DNA from: Tenacibaculum sp. M341
GTDB taxonomy: Bacteria; Bacteroidota; Bacteroidia; Flavobacteriales; Flavobacteriaceae
Length of the DNA stretch: 64,000 bases
Assembly: GCF_004337695.1 (NCBI RefSeq)
Contig: NZ_SJXJ01000006.1
Coordinates: forward strand, 124,001-188,000
Reading direction: 5' to 3'
Part shown: positions 54,781 through 63,517 of the stretch, one piece after another
Numbering within the stretch: position 1 is the first letter of the stretch
Layout of the letters: every line of letters starts with the position of its first letter
Translations under genes and position numbers: made by a program
The notes under the pieces: generated by a model
What the model was told of the DNA's origin: nothing
The model's input: only the letters and a program-made list of their open reading frames with translations
Database searches by the model: none

Positions 54781-56361
54781 ATGGCAGCAATAAAACCAGC
54801 TGAAGTATCAGCAATTTTAAAGGAACAATTAACAAATTTCGAATCGAAAGCTACTTTAAATGAAGTAGGAACTGTATTACAAGTGGGTGATGGTATTGCT
54901 CGTGTTTATGGTTTATCTAATGTACAGTACGGTGAATTAGTAGAGTTTGGTAGCGGTTTAGAAGGAATCGTATTAAACTTAGAAGAAGATAATGTAGGGG
55001 TAGTATTATTAGGATCATCTACAGGAGTAAGTGAAGGATCTACAGTAAAACGTACTGAAAGAATTGCTTCTTTAAAAGTAGGTGAAGGAGTTGTTGGTAG
55101 AGTTGTAGATACTTTAGGTAATCCAATTGATGGTAAAGGACCAATCGAAGGTGAAACTTTCGAAATGCCTTTAGAGCGTAAAGCACCTGGAGTTATTTAT
55201 CGTCAACCAGTAACTGAGCCATTACAAACAGGTATTAAGTCAGTAGATGCAATGATTCCAATCGGACGTGGACAACGTGAGTTAATCATTGGTGACCGTC
55301 AAACAGGAAAATCTACTGTTGCAATTGATACTATTTTAAATCAAAAAGAATTCTACGATGCAGGTGAGCCTGTATATTGTATTTATGTAGCAATTGGTCA
55401 AAAAGGATCTACTGTTGCTGCTATTGCAAACATGTTAGAAGAAAAAGGAGCTTTAGCTTATACTACAATTGTAGCTGCAAATGCTTCTGATCCTGCTCCA
55501 ATGCAGGTATATGCTCCATTCGCAGGAGCTGCTATCGGTGAGTATTTCCGTGATACTGGTCGTCCAGCATTAATCATTTATGATGATTTATCTAAGCAAG
55601 CAGTTGCTTACCGTGAGGTGTCTTTATTATTACGTCGTCCACCAGGACGTGAGGCGTATCCTGGAGACGTTTTCTACTTACACTCAAGATTATTAGAGCG
55701 TGCTGCAAAAGTTATTAATGATGATGCAATTGCTTCTCAAATGAACGATTTACCAGATTCTTTAAAAGGAAAGGTAAAAGGTGGAGGATCATTAACTGCA
55801 TTACCAATTATTGAAACTCAAGCAGGAGATGTATCAGCATATATTCCAACAAACGTAATTTCGATTACAGATGGTCAGATCTTCTTAGAGTCTGATTTAT
55901 TCAACTCAGGTGTACGTCCTGCAATTAACGTAGGTATTTCTGTATCGCGTGTAGGAGGTTCTGCTCAGATTAAATCAATGAAGAAAGTATCTGGTACATT
56001 AAAGTTAGATCAAGCTCAATACCGTGAATTAGAAGCGTTCGCTAAGTTTGGTTCTGATTTAGATGCTGCTACTATGAATGTAATCTCTAAAGGTCAACGT
56101 AATGTTGAGATTTTAAAGCAAAATCAAGGAGATCCTTTTACAGTAGAAGATCAGGTTGCAATTATTTATGCTGGTTCTAAGAACTTATTAAAAGATGTAC
56201 CTGTAAAGAAGGTAAAAGAGTTCGAAAGAGATTATATCGAATACTTAAATGCAAAGCATAGAGATACATTAGATGTTTTAAAATCAGGTAAATTAACTGA
56301 TGAAGCTACAGATGTATTAAGAGAAGCTGCTAAAGAAATTTCAGCTAAGTTTTCTGCATAA
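54781..56361 (+). CDS. atpA: F0F1 ATP synthase subunit alpha
   Basis: A 526-residue alpha subunit. The P-loop GDRQTGKS is at about 171-178, and the alpha/beta signature [17 protein letters not shown] lies near residue 380. Length and motifs are standard. The 80-base spacer before it holds short pyrimidine-rich repeats (CTAATATCTAGCC-like). A hairpin follows before atpG. Confidence 0.97.
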   Translation: MAAIKPAEVSAILKEQLTNFESKATLNEVGTVLQVGDGIARVYGLSNVQYGELVEFGSGLEGIVLNLEEDNVGVVLLGSSTGVSEGSTVKRTERIASLKVGEGVVGRVVDTLGNPIDGKGPIEGETFEMPLERKAPGVIYRQPVTEPLQTGIKSVDAMIPIGRGQRELIIGDRQTGKSTVAIDTILNQKEFYDAGEPVYCIYVAIGQKGSTVAAIANMLEEKGALAYTTIVAANASDPAPMQVYAPFAGAAIGEYFRDTGRPALIIYDDLSKQAVAYREVSLLLRRPPGREAYPGDVFYLHSRLLERAAKVINDDAIASQMNDLPDSLKGKVKGGGSLTALPIIETQAGDVSAYIPTNVISITDGQIFLESDLFNSGVRPAINVGISVSRVGGSAQIKSMKKVSGTLKLDQAQYRELEAFAKFGSDLDAATMNVISKGQRNVEILKQNQGDPFTVEDQVAIIYAGSKNLLKDVPVKKVKEFERDYIEYLNAKHRDTLDVLKSGKLTDEATDVLREAAKEISAKFSA

Positions 56362-56371
56362 AAATATATAA

Positions 56372-56410
56372 AGTGTCATTTCTGTAAAAAAGCAGAAATG
56401 ACATTGTTTT
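56372..56410 (+). terminator. Hairpin between atpA and atpG
   Basis: Perfect 11-bp stem TGTCATTTCTG (56374-56384) with CAGAAATGACA (56393-56403), eight-base loop, then TTGTTTT. Terminator-like but inside the operon; may be a processing or partial-termination site. Confidence 0.55.
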
Positions 56411-56457
56411 AACTAATTAATAGATTTCGTGTTAAAGCGGAATAAGAAAAGCAAATT

Positions 56458-57318
56458 ATGGCTAATCTTAAAGAAATACGTAACAGAATTACTTCAATTG
56501 GGTCAACAATGCAGATTACATCTGCCATGAAAATGGTATCTGCTGCAAAGTTGAAAAAAGCTCAAGATGCAATTACAGCAATGCGTCCGTATTCATCTAA
56601 GTTAACAGAATTATTACAAAACTTAAGTGCTACTTTAGAAGGTAACACTGGTGGAGCATATTCTGAACAAAGAGAAGTTAATAAAGTTTTATTAGTTGTT
56701 ATAACATCTAATAGAGGTTTATGTGGCGGTTTTAATTCTTCTATTGTAAAAGCTACAGTTAAAACTATTCAAGAAAAATACAGTAATACAGAGGTTGAAC
56801 TTTTTACAATAGGAAAAAAGGGAGCTGATGTATTGTCAAAAGAATACAACGTAGTTGATAGTAGAAATACTGTTTTTGATGATTTAACTTTTGAAAATGT
56901 GGCTGGTGTTGCTGAAGAGTTAATGAAACAATTTGTTGATGGATCTTATGATAAAATTGAGATTATTTACAATCGTTTTAAAAACGCTGCTACTCAAATA
57001 CCAATGGTAGAGCAATTTTTACCAATTAAACCAATAGAAAGCGATGAAAATGTAAGTTTAGATTATATTTTTGAGCCTTCTAAAGAAGAGATAGTATTAG
57101 AGCTAATACCAAAGTCTTTAAAAACTCAGTTATACAAATCTATCCGTGATTCATTTGCTGCCGAACACGGAGCTCGTATGACTGCGATGCACAAGGCTAC
57201 TGATAACGCTAAGGAATTACGTGACGAATTAAAGCTTACGTACAACAAAGCTCGTCAGGCTGCAATTACAAACGAAATTTTAGAAATTGTAGGTGGTGCA
57301 GAAGCATTAAACAGCTAA
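56458..57318 (+). CDS. atpG: F0F1 ATP synthase subunit gamma
   Basis: A 286-residue central rotor subunit. The N-terminal coiled-coil strand begins MANLKEIRNRITSIGSTMQI, followed by TSAMKMVSAAKLKKAQ; LVVITSNRGLCGGFNSSIVK and the C-terminal strand with NKARQAAITNEILEIVGGAE are typical. It ends the operon; atpD and atpC are not here, as is usual for Bacteroidota where they form a separate unit. A strong terminator follows. Confidence 0.96.
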   Translation: MANLKEIRNRITSIGSTMQITSAMKMVSAAKLKKAQDAITAMRPYSSKLTELLQNLSATLEGNTGGAYSEQREVNKVLLVVITSNRGLCGGFNSSIVKATVKTIQEKYSNTEVELFTIGKKGADVLSKEYNVVDSRNTVFDDLTFENVAGVAEELMKQFVDGSYDKIEIIYNRFKNAATQIPMVEQFLPIKPIESDENVSLDYIFEPSKEEIVLELIPKSLKTQLYKSIRDSFAAEHGARMTAMHKATDNAKELRDELKLTYNKARQAAITNEILEIVGGAEALNS

Positions 57319-57341
57319 TTCACTCAATACATATAATATTT

Positions 57342-57372
57342 AAAAGCGAACCATATTTTGGTTCGCTTTTTT
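57342..57372 (+). terminator. Terminator of the atp operon
   Basis: Arms AAAAGCGAACCA (57342-57353) and TGGTTCGCTTTT (57359-57370), T-run. Closely resembles the next terminator at 58001. Confidence 0.9.
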
Positions 57373-57478
57373 ATTTGTTATTACTCGTAAGTTTTATGTA
57401 TTTATTTTTTTCATTTTGTGAAAAATACTAGATTTACCAGACCAAAAAAAGAAAATTTTAATACTTAATACATTTACT

Positions 57479-57982
57479 ATGAAAAATCTTTTCAAAGCAT
57501 CCATTTTACTTATTTTAACCTTGTTTATTTCTTGCTCAGATAATACAGAAGAAATTGAAAATACTAATTTTATTAAAATGAATGTGAATGGTGAAGAACT
57601 TACATTTAATTCATTAGTTATAGATTCTTTTATTGATAGTGGAAAAGGGGAAGAAGTTATTGAAATAACAGCAACTATAAAAAATAGAACTGATAGAATT
57701 TTAACAATTAGTATTTTCAAAGATGCACTAGGAGCTAATTCACTAAGTGATTTTGCTTATTTTACAAATGAAGGAGGTTATTTTACAGGTTCATTAGTAG
57801 TTTCTTCAAATGACCAGCTATGTGATGGTTCGCCTTTAGGAACTAACAGATTTAACTTTGTAACATCTACAAATAATAATGAAACACTATCAGGGAATTT
57901 TTCTGGAGAATTGTTCAGTTGTGAAGATAATAAACCATTGAATATTATTATTACTAATGGCTCATTTAATTATAACTTTTAA
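57479..57982 (+). CDS. Small hypothetical lipoprotein
   Basis: A 167-residue lipoprotein: MKNLFKASILLILTLFISCS with lipobox Cys19. The mature part begins with a short acidic stretch, then NFIKMNVNGEELTFNSLVID and beta strands (EVIEITATIKNRTDRILTIS), two cysteines (LCDGSP, FSCEDN) and TLSGNFSGELFS. The pattern is reminiscent of DUF6252-type Bacteroidota lipoproteins, but I am not sure. It stands alone between two look-alike terminators. Confidence 0.7.
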   Translation: MKNLFKASILLILTLFISCSDNTEEIENTNFIKMNVNGEELTFNSLVIDSFIDSGKGEEVIEITATIKNRTDRILTISIFKDALGANSLSDFAYFTNEGGYFTGSLVVSSNDQLCDGSPLGTNRFNFVTSTNNNETLSGNFSGELFSCEDNKPLNIIITNGSFNYNF

Positions 57983-58000
57983 GATTCCTAATAAAATTTA

Positions 58001-58030
58001 AAAAACGAACCAATTTTGGTTCGTTTTTTA
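58001..58030. terminator. Bidirectional terminator between lipoprotein gene and dxs
   Basis: Arms AAAAACGAACCAA (58001-58013) and TTGGTTCGTTTTT, T-run on plus and on minus strands; dxs ends one base later. Confidence 0.9.
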
Positions 58031-59803
58031 TTAGATCAAACTATGAATAGTTTCTTTTATTGAATCACTATCTATACCGCACATTTTATGTAACTCATCA
58101 ACAGTTCCATGATGTATGAAGTTGTCAGGTACTCCAAGTATTTTAATTGTTTTTTTATAGCTATGCTTAGAAGCAAATTCCAATATAGCAGCACCGAAGC
58201 CTCCCTTAACAGTTCCATCTTCTACAGTTACAATTTTTTCAAACTTTTTAAAAATTGTTTGTAAAAGTTCTTCATCTAAAGGTTTTATAAAACGCAGATC
58301 ATAATGCGCTACTGTATCTTTGTTCTGAATCGTTTTTAAAGCCTCAGAAACGTTTTTAGCAATAGAACCAATTGATAGTATAGCAATCTTATTTCCGTCT
58401 TTTAAACACATTCCTTTTGATGTTTCAATGACTTCAAAGGTTGTTCTCCAGTTAACAGAAGTTCCTCTGCCTCTCGGATAACGAATTGCAATAGGATTTT
58501 TAAGTCCTAATTGAGCGGTATATAGAATATTTCTTAATTCGATTTCATTCCGCGGAGCGAAAATGATTAGATTTGGAATACATCTTAAGTAAGCAATATC
58601 GAATACTCCATGATGTGTTGCTCCATCAGCTCCTACTAAACCGGCTCTATCTAAACAAAATATTACTGGTAAGTTTTGTAATGCAACATCATGGATTATT
58701 TGGTCGTAACCTCTTTGTAAGAAAGTAGAGTACACATTACAAAAGGGAATTAGTCCTTGCGTAGCCATTCCAGCAGCTAAAGTAACAGCGTGTTGTTCTG
58801 CAATACCAACATCAAAAGTTCTTTCAGGAAATTTATCAAGCATAAACTTTAAAGAACTTCCTGTTAACATAGCAGGAGTAATACCTACTATTTTGTCATT
58901 TTTCTCAGCAAGTTCAACAATAGTTTCTCCAAAAACATCTTGGTATTTTGGAGGTTGAGCAATTGAAGATTTTGGCAGCAAATCACCAGAAACTTTATCA
59001 AACTTTCCAGGGGCATGATAGGTTACCTGATTTTCTTCAGCTTGTTTTAACCCTTTTCCTTTGGTGGTAATAACATGCAAAAACTTAGGTCCTTTAATCT
59101 CTTTTAATCGATTTAATTCTGTAATAAGCTCGTTAAAATTATGTCCGTCAATAGGTCCAGAATAATCAAAATTTAAAGCTTCAATAATATTATGTTGTTC
59201 AATATCGCTTCTTTTTGATTTTATTCTTGTCAAATACTCTTTTAAAGCACCAACAGATGGATCAATACCAATAGCATTATCATTTAAAACAACCAAAAGA
59301 TTAGAATTTGTAACTCCAGCATGATTTAAAGCTTCAAAAGCCATTCCGCTAGCAATAGATGCATCTCCAATTACAGCAATATGATGTTTGTTTTCATTTT
59401 TTAATTGAGAAGCAATAGCCATTCCTAAAGCTGCTGAAATAGATGTAGAAGAATGTCCAACACCAAAAGTATCGTACTCACTTTCACTTCTTTTAGGAAA
59501 ACCAGAAATTCCACCTAACTGTCTATTTGTATGAAAAGTATCTTTTCTTCCAGTTAAAATTTTATGTCCATAAGCTTGATGTCCAACATCCCAAACCAAT
59601 AAATCTTCAGGAGTATTAAAAACATAATGCAAAGCAATTGTTAATTCCATAACTCCCAAGCTAGCCCCTAAATGACCTTCTTTAGTAGCAACAATATCAA
59701 TGATAAATTTTCTTAATTCCTGTGCTAACTCAGGTAGCTCATTCTCATTTAATTGTCTTAAATCAGATGGGAAATTGATTCGATTTAACAAGTTTTTTGA
59801 CAT
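58031..59803 (-). CDS. dxs: 1-deoxy-D-xylulose-5-phosphate synthase
   Basis: A 590-residue thiamine-diphosphate enzyme for the first step of the MEP isoprenoid pathway (pyruvate + glyceraldehyde-3-phosphate). Signatures: VWDVGHQAYGHKILTGRKD, the TPP/Mg block GDASIASGMAFEALNHAG, FDVGIAEQHAVTLAAGMATQ and LDRAGLVGADGATHHGVFDI, with a transketolase C domain at the end. Slightly shorter than the E. coli enzyme (620). A reverse minus-7 box CAAAGGTA (59808-59815) is only four bases upstream of the start, implying a very short or absent leader. Confidence 0.96.
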   Translation of the reverse strand: MSKNLLNRINFPSDLRQLNENELPELAQELRKFIIDIVATKEGHLGASLGVMELTIALHYVFNTPEDLLVWDVGHQAYGHKILTGRKDTFHTNRQLGGISGFPKRSESEYDTFGVGHSSTSISAALGMAIASQLKNENKHHIAVIGDASIASGMAFEALNHAGVTNSNLLVVLNDNAIGIDPSVGALKEYLTRIKSKRSDIEQHNIIEALNFDYSGPIDGHNFNELITELNRLKEIKGPKFLHVITTKGKGLKQAEENQVTYHAPGKFDKVSGDLLPKSSIAQPPKYQDVFGETIVELAEKNDKIVGITPAMLTGSSLKFMLDKFPERTFDVGIAEQHAVTLAAGMATQGLIPFCNVYSTFLQRGYDQIIHDVALQNLPVIFCLDRAGLVGADGATHHGVFDIAYLRCIPNLIIFAPRNEIELRNILYTAQLGLKNPIAIRYPRGRGTSVNWRTTFEVIETSKGMCLKDGNKIAILSIGSIAKNVSEALKTIQNKDTVAHYDLRFIKPLDEELLQTIFKKFEKIVTVEDGTVKGGFGAAILEFASKHSYKKTIKILGVPDNFIHHGTVDELHKMCGIDSDSIKETIHSLI

Positions 59804-59807
59804 GTAG

Positions 59808-59815
59808 CAAAGGTA
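59808..59815 (-). promoter_or_regulatory. Minus-7 box immediately upstream of dxs
   Basis: CAAAGGTA reads TACCTTTG on the minus strand, a perfect TAnnTTTG four bases from the dxs start codon. Confidence 0.45.
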
Positions 59816-59943
59816 GTGATTTCAGTTGGCAGTACGTAGCATTTCAATTCACAGTAATGAGTAAATAATCTGACTTAATAGGTGTAACAAATAACTGCCT
59901 ACTAAATTACTGCTCACTGCTAACTAATGATTACTTTTGTCTT

Positions 59944-60615
59944 ATGAGTAAATTGTATTTGGTACCCACTCCTATTGGAAATTTAGAAGACATTACTTTT
60001 AGAGCTATTAAGGTTTTAAAAGAGGTAGATTATATTTTAGCAGAAGATACTAGAACGAGTGGAAAGTTGTTGAAGCATTTTGATATTGATACTCCAATGC
60101 AATCTCATCATATGCATAATGAACACAAAACAGTAGAGGCTATTGTAAAAAGGATTCAAAGTGGTGATGTCTTTGCGTTGATTTCTGATGCAGGAACCCC
60201 AGCTATTTCTGATCCTGGTTTTTTGTTAACAAGAGCTTGTGTTGAAAGTCAAATAGAAGTTGAATGTTTACCGGGAGCTACAGCTTTTGTGCCCGCACTT
60301 GTAAATTCAGGACTACCAAACGATAAGTTTGTGTTTGAAGGTTTTTTACCAGTTAAAAAAGGTAGACAAACTCGTTTAAAGTTTTTAGCAGAAGAAAAAA
60401 GAACAATGATTTTTTATGAAAGTCCACATAAAATTTTAAAAACACTTACAAACTTTGTAGAATACTTTGGTGAAGATAGACAAGCTTCTGTTTCTAGAGA
60501 GCTTACTAAAATGTTTGAAGAAACAAAAAGAGGTAGTGTACAGGAATTGTTAACTTACTATACTCAGAAACCAGCAAAGGGAGAAATTGTAATTGTTGTA
60601 AAAGGAAAAGTTTAA
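59944..60615 (+). CDS. rsmI: 16S rRNA (cytidine-1402-2'-O)-methyltransferase
   Basis: A 223-residue SAM-dependent methyltransferase of the tetrapyrrole-methylase fold that modifies C1402 of 16S rRNA. Opening LYLVPTPIGNLEDITFRAIK, then AEDTRTSGKLLKHF, ISDAGTPAISDPGF, LPGATAFVPALVNSGLPND, FEGFLP and FYESPHKILKTL are the family blocks. Slightly shorter at the C-terminus than the E. coli protein. Followed after 16 bases by a GNAT gene on the same strand. Confidence 0.95.
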   Translation: MSKLYLVPTPIGNLEDITFRAIKVLKEVDYILAEDTRTSGKLLKHFDIDTPMQSHHMHNEHKTVEAIVKRIQSGDVFALISDAGTPAISDPGFLLTRACVESQIEVECLPGATAFVPALVNSGLPNDKFVFEGFLPVKKGRQTRLKFLAEEKRTMIFYESPHKILKTLTNFVEYFGEDRQASVSRELTKMFEETKRGSVQELLTYYTQKPAKGEIVIVVKGKV

Positions 60616-60631
60616 TTCAACTTTTAATTTG

Positions 60632-61216
60632 ATGTATAAAGCAACAAAAGATGATAAAGCAATCGTTGCAAAAATTTTATGTTCAGCTTTTGAGCCTATT
60701 TTAATTCCTAACTCAATTAATTTTGTTGTAAAACAAGACCATAAAAGATCAAAAAGGATGAAAGTTTTAATGGAATACCTTTTTGATACGACACTTTTAT
60801 ATGGAGATGTTTTTTTATCTAACAGCAAAACAACATGCGTATTGATTCAATATCCGCATAAAAAGAAAATGAATTTTACTCATGTTTTATCAGATCTTAA
60901 ATTAGCATTCCAGTGTATTGGGTTATCTAACGTTTTGAAAGTTTTAAAAAGAGAAAAAAGTTTGCGAAAGCATCATTTAAAGCAACCTCATATTCATCCA
61001 ATTATTTTTGCTACTCTTCCTTCTGAACAAAATAAAGGTCAAGGATCAATGTTGATAAACGAATTGATAAAGTTATTTGAAGGAAATAAACTTCCTGTAA
61101 TTATTGAAACAACTTTAGATGAAAACATTAGGCTTTATCAGAAATTCGGATTTGAAATTATCAAAAAAACTAAAGACTTAAATTATCCTTTAATCTTTTT
61201 AAAAAAAGAAATGTAG
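60632..61216 (+). CDS. GNAT-family N-acetyltransferase
   Basis: A 194-residue predicted acetyltransferase. I use the ATG at 60632 (MYKATKDDKAIVAKILCSAF). The acetyl-CoA site lies in LPSEQNKGQGSMLINELIKL (Q-x-x-G-x-G/S), followed by LPVIIETTLDENIRLYQKFG and FEIIKKT, the standard GNAT C-terminal half. Substrate unknown. It probably shares the rsmI transcript and converges on the UPF0104 gene. Confidence 0.8.
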   Translation: MYKATKDDKAIVAKILCSAFEPILIPNSINFVVKQDHKRSKRMKVLMEYLFDTTLLYGDVFLSNSKTTCVLIQYPHKKKMNFTHVLSDLKLAFQCIGLSNVLKVLKREKSLRKHHLKQPHIHPIIFATLPSEQNKGQGSMLINELIKLFEGNKLPVIIETTLDENIRLYQKFGFEIIKKTKDLNYPLIFLKKEM

Positions 61217-61223
61217 AACTCTT

Positions 61224-62174
61224 CTACTTGTTTTTGTTAAAAATAGGTAAAGCTAAAAATGAAAGACCTCCAAAAACTATAATCATAGCAGTTTGAGCTG
61301 CCCACATAACACTACCAAATGCAATTCCGGTTTTTTCAGATATTCCAAATAAAGTAAGAGCAGTACCAACTGCAGCAGGATAAGCACCTAAGCCACCATT
61401 GGTAGCAGCAATGGCAAATCCACCAGCAATAAAACCAACTAACACTCCTCCAAAAGGAACTTGTAAACCTTCAATTGAAGGAATTGTAGCCCAAAACATA
61501 GCTATGTACATTATCCAGATAAAAACTGTATGAAAAATAAAAGCCCATTTATCTTTCATTCTAAATATACTTGTTACCCCTTCAGATAAACTTAATATGA
61601 AATTTTTAATCTTTAAGCCTAAACCTTTAGTCGCTTTCTTTACATATTGAGTAAAAACAACAAAACCAACTATTAGAGCTCCTACTGCGATAAGAATTTT
61701 TATTGGTGAAAAATTCTTAGATAATAAATCATAAATAAAGTCGAATTGAACAAATAAAGTAATTACCAATATTAAAAGCATCATTACTAAATCGGCAATC
61801 CTTTCAGCTACAATAGTACCAAAGCCTTTTTCAAAAGGAATTCCCTCGTAAGTTGTCATAACACTTGCTCTAGTAACTTCTCCTGCTCTAGGTAAAAACA
61901 AATTCATTAAATAAGCAACCATAACAGCTAACGTAGAATTTAAGAATTTTGGTTTGTATCCCATCGGTTCAAGTAAAAACTTCCACCTATATGCTCGAGA
62001 TAAATGACTTAGAATACCAAAAAATAATCCAAGTGCAATCCAAGAATAATTGGCGTTTTCAAAGTACTGTAGTAATTCTTTCGGTGATACAATAGTGAAA
62101 GAATACCAAACTAAAAAACCTCCCAAAATGAGAGGTAATATTATTTTAATTATTTTTTTCAAGGAAATATTCAA
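61224..62174 (-). CDS. UPF0104/lysylphosphatidylglycerol-synthase-type flippase-like membrane protein
   Basis: A 316-residue integral membrane protein with about eight helices, of the family that supplies the N-terminal flippase half of MprF. Typical blocks: FFGILSHLSRAYRWKFLLEP, LMNLFLPRAGEVTRASVMTT, GTIVAERIADLVMMLLILV and AATNGGLGAYPAAVGTAL. There is no lysyl-transferase domain. It begins two bases after panD on the minus strand, so it is the last gene of the pan operon. Transported substrate unknown. Confidence 0.85.
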   Translation of the reverse strand: MNISLKKIIKIILPLILGGFLVWYSFTIVSPKELLQYFENANYSWIALGLFFGILSHLSRAYRWKFLLEPMGYKPKFLNSTLAVMVAYLMNLFLPRAGEVTRASVMTTYEGIPFEKGFGTIVAERIADLVMMLLILVITLFVQFDFIYDLLSKNFSPIKILIAVGALIVGFVVFTQYVKKATKGLGLKIKNFILSLSEGVTSIFRMKDKWAFIFHTVFIWIMYIAMFWATIPSIEGLQVPFGGVLVGFIAGGFAIAATNGGLGAYPAAVGTALTLFGISEKTGIAFGSVMWAAQTAMIIVFGGLSFLALPIFNKNK

Positions 62175-62176
62175 AA

Positions 62177-62527
62177 TTAATCTAACAAATTTGTTTCTTC
62201 ATTAGGAAACACTAACTGAGGTTTGAATTTTTTTGCTTCTTCTAATTCTAAGAAGCCATAAACGATTAAAATAAGTACATCACCTTTTTGTACTCTTCGA
62301 GCCGCAGCTCCATTTAATGTTATTTCCCCGCTTCTACGAGGACCAGGTATAGCATATGTTTCTAACCTTTCTCCGTTATTATTGTTAACAATTTGAACTC
62401 GTTCTCCTTCAATAATTCCAGCAGCATCCATTAAATCTTCATCAATAGTAATACTACCAATGTAATTTAAATCTGCTCCTGTAACTTTTACACGATGAAT
62501 TTTTGATTTTACTACTTGTACTAACAT
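62177..62527 (-). CDS. panD: Aspartate 1-decarboxylase proenzyme
   Basis: A 116-residue pyruvoyl enzyme making beta-alanine for pantothenate. The self-processing site is Gly24-Ser25 in [10 protein letters not shown]; Thr57-type and Tyr58-type region [20 protein letters not shown] follows. Length is normal. Second gene of the pan operon, 38 bases after panC. A reverse minus-7 box CAAAAATA (62532-62539) just before the start could provide an extra, nearly leaderless transcript. Confidence 0.96.
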   Translation of the reverse strand: MLVQVVKSKIHRVKVTGADLNYIGSITIDEDLMDAAGIIEGERVQIVNNNNGERLETYAIPGPRRSGEITLNGAAARRVQKGDVLILIVYGFLELEEAKKFKPQLVFPNEETNLLD

Positions 62528-62565
62528 GCGACAAAAATACTGTTTTTAAAGAATTTATCTTTTTA

Positions 62566-63423
62566 TTATTTGTTTTTTCTTTTGAACCCCACATTATCAA
62601 TCAAACGAATCTCTCCAGCATATACTGCAATAAATGCTCTGTATTTACTTTTAGGATCAATTTTTTCGTCTGATTTTAAGGTTACTTCGTTGGCTATGGT
62701 GAAATATTCAAGTTCTAAAAGAGGATGTTTTTTGAATTCATTTTCTACCCATTCAATTATAGAATTAGCATTTTCTATGCCAAATTTTTTCTTAGCTTTT
62801 TTTAATGTTTTATAAATAAAAGGAGCAGCTTCTCTATGTTCTTTGGTTAATCTTGCGTTTCTAGAACTCATGGCTAATCCATCATCTTCTCTAAAAATTG
62901 GTCTACCTTTTATTTTAATAGGAAGGTGTGTTTTTTCTACTAATTTCTTTATAATTTGTAATTGTTGAAAGTCTTTTTTACCAAAATAGGCGGTTGTGGG
63001 CATTACAATTTCAAATAAAGCTTTTACAATTGTTCCAACTCCATCAAAATGACCATCTCTGAATTTTCCTTCCATTTGATATTCCAATCCATCAAAGTCA
63101 AATTTTTCTGCAACAATAGAACTATCATAAATTTCTTCTACAGAAGGAATAAAAACTGCATCACAATTTACACTTTCAAGAAGCTTAATGTCGTTATCAA
63201 TAGTTTGAGGGTATTTTTCTAAATCTTCTTTATTATCAAACTGAGTTGGATTCACAAAAATGCTCACTACAGCTAGGTCATTTTTCTTTTTAGCTCTCTT
63301 AACTAAAGATAAATGTCCTTTATGCAAAGCTCCCATTGTTGGTACAAAACCGATAGATTTTTCTAAAGCCTTTTTACCAGAAATATATTTTTTTAAATTG
63401 GATTTTGATTTGAATATTTTCAT
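62566..63423 (-). CDS. panC: Pantothenate synthetase
   Basis: A 285-residue ATP-dependent ligase joining pantoate and beta-alanine. The HIGH-type motif is in VPTMGALHKGHLSLVKRA, followed by SIFVNPTQFDNKEDLEKYP, YFGKKDFQQLQIIKKLV and the KMSKS-like MSSRNARLT. Upstream of panD and divergent from a glycogen/starch synthase-like gene, an arrangement common in Bacteroidota. Confidence 0.96.
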   Translation of the reverse strand: MKIFKSKSNLKKYISGKKALEKSIGFVPTMGALHKGHLSLVKRAKKKNDLAVVSIFVNPTQFDNKEDLEKYPQTIDNDIKLLESVNCDAVFIPSVEEIYDSSIVAEKFDFDGLEYQMEGKFRDGHFDGVGTIVKALFEIVMPTTAYFGKKDFQQLQIIKKLVEKTHLPIKIKGRPIFREDDGLAMSSRNARLTKEHREAAPFIYKTLKKAKKKFGIENANSIIEWVENEFKKHPLLELEYFTIANEVTLKSDEKIDPKSKYRAFIAVYAGEIRLIDNVGFKRKNK

Positions 63424-63485
63424 TGATCACTTATTAGAATCTGAGCAAAATTAGCAATTTAACAGGATTTTAGCATAAAATTTCG

Positions 63486-63493
63486 TAGTTTTG
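63486..63493 (+). promoter_or_regulatory. Minus-7 box of the glycogen/starch synthase-like gene
   Basis: TAGTTTTG followed by CGCC, 24 bases before the ATG at 63518. The minus-33 element is weak. Confidence 0.5.
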
Positions 63494-63517
63494 CGCCTTT
63501 ATAAAGAGTCAGATTTA

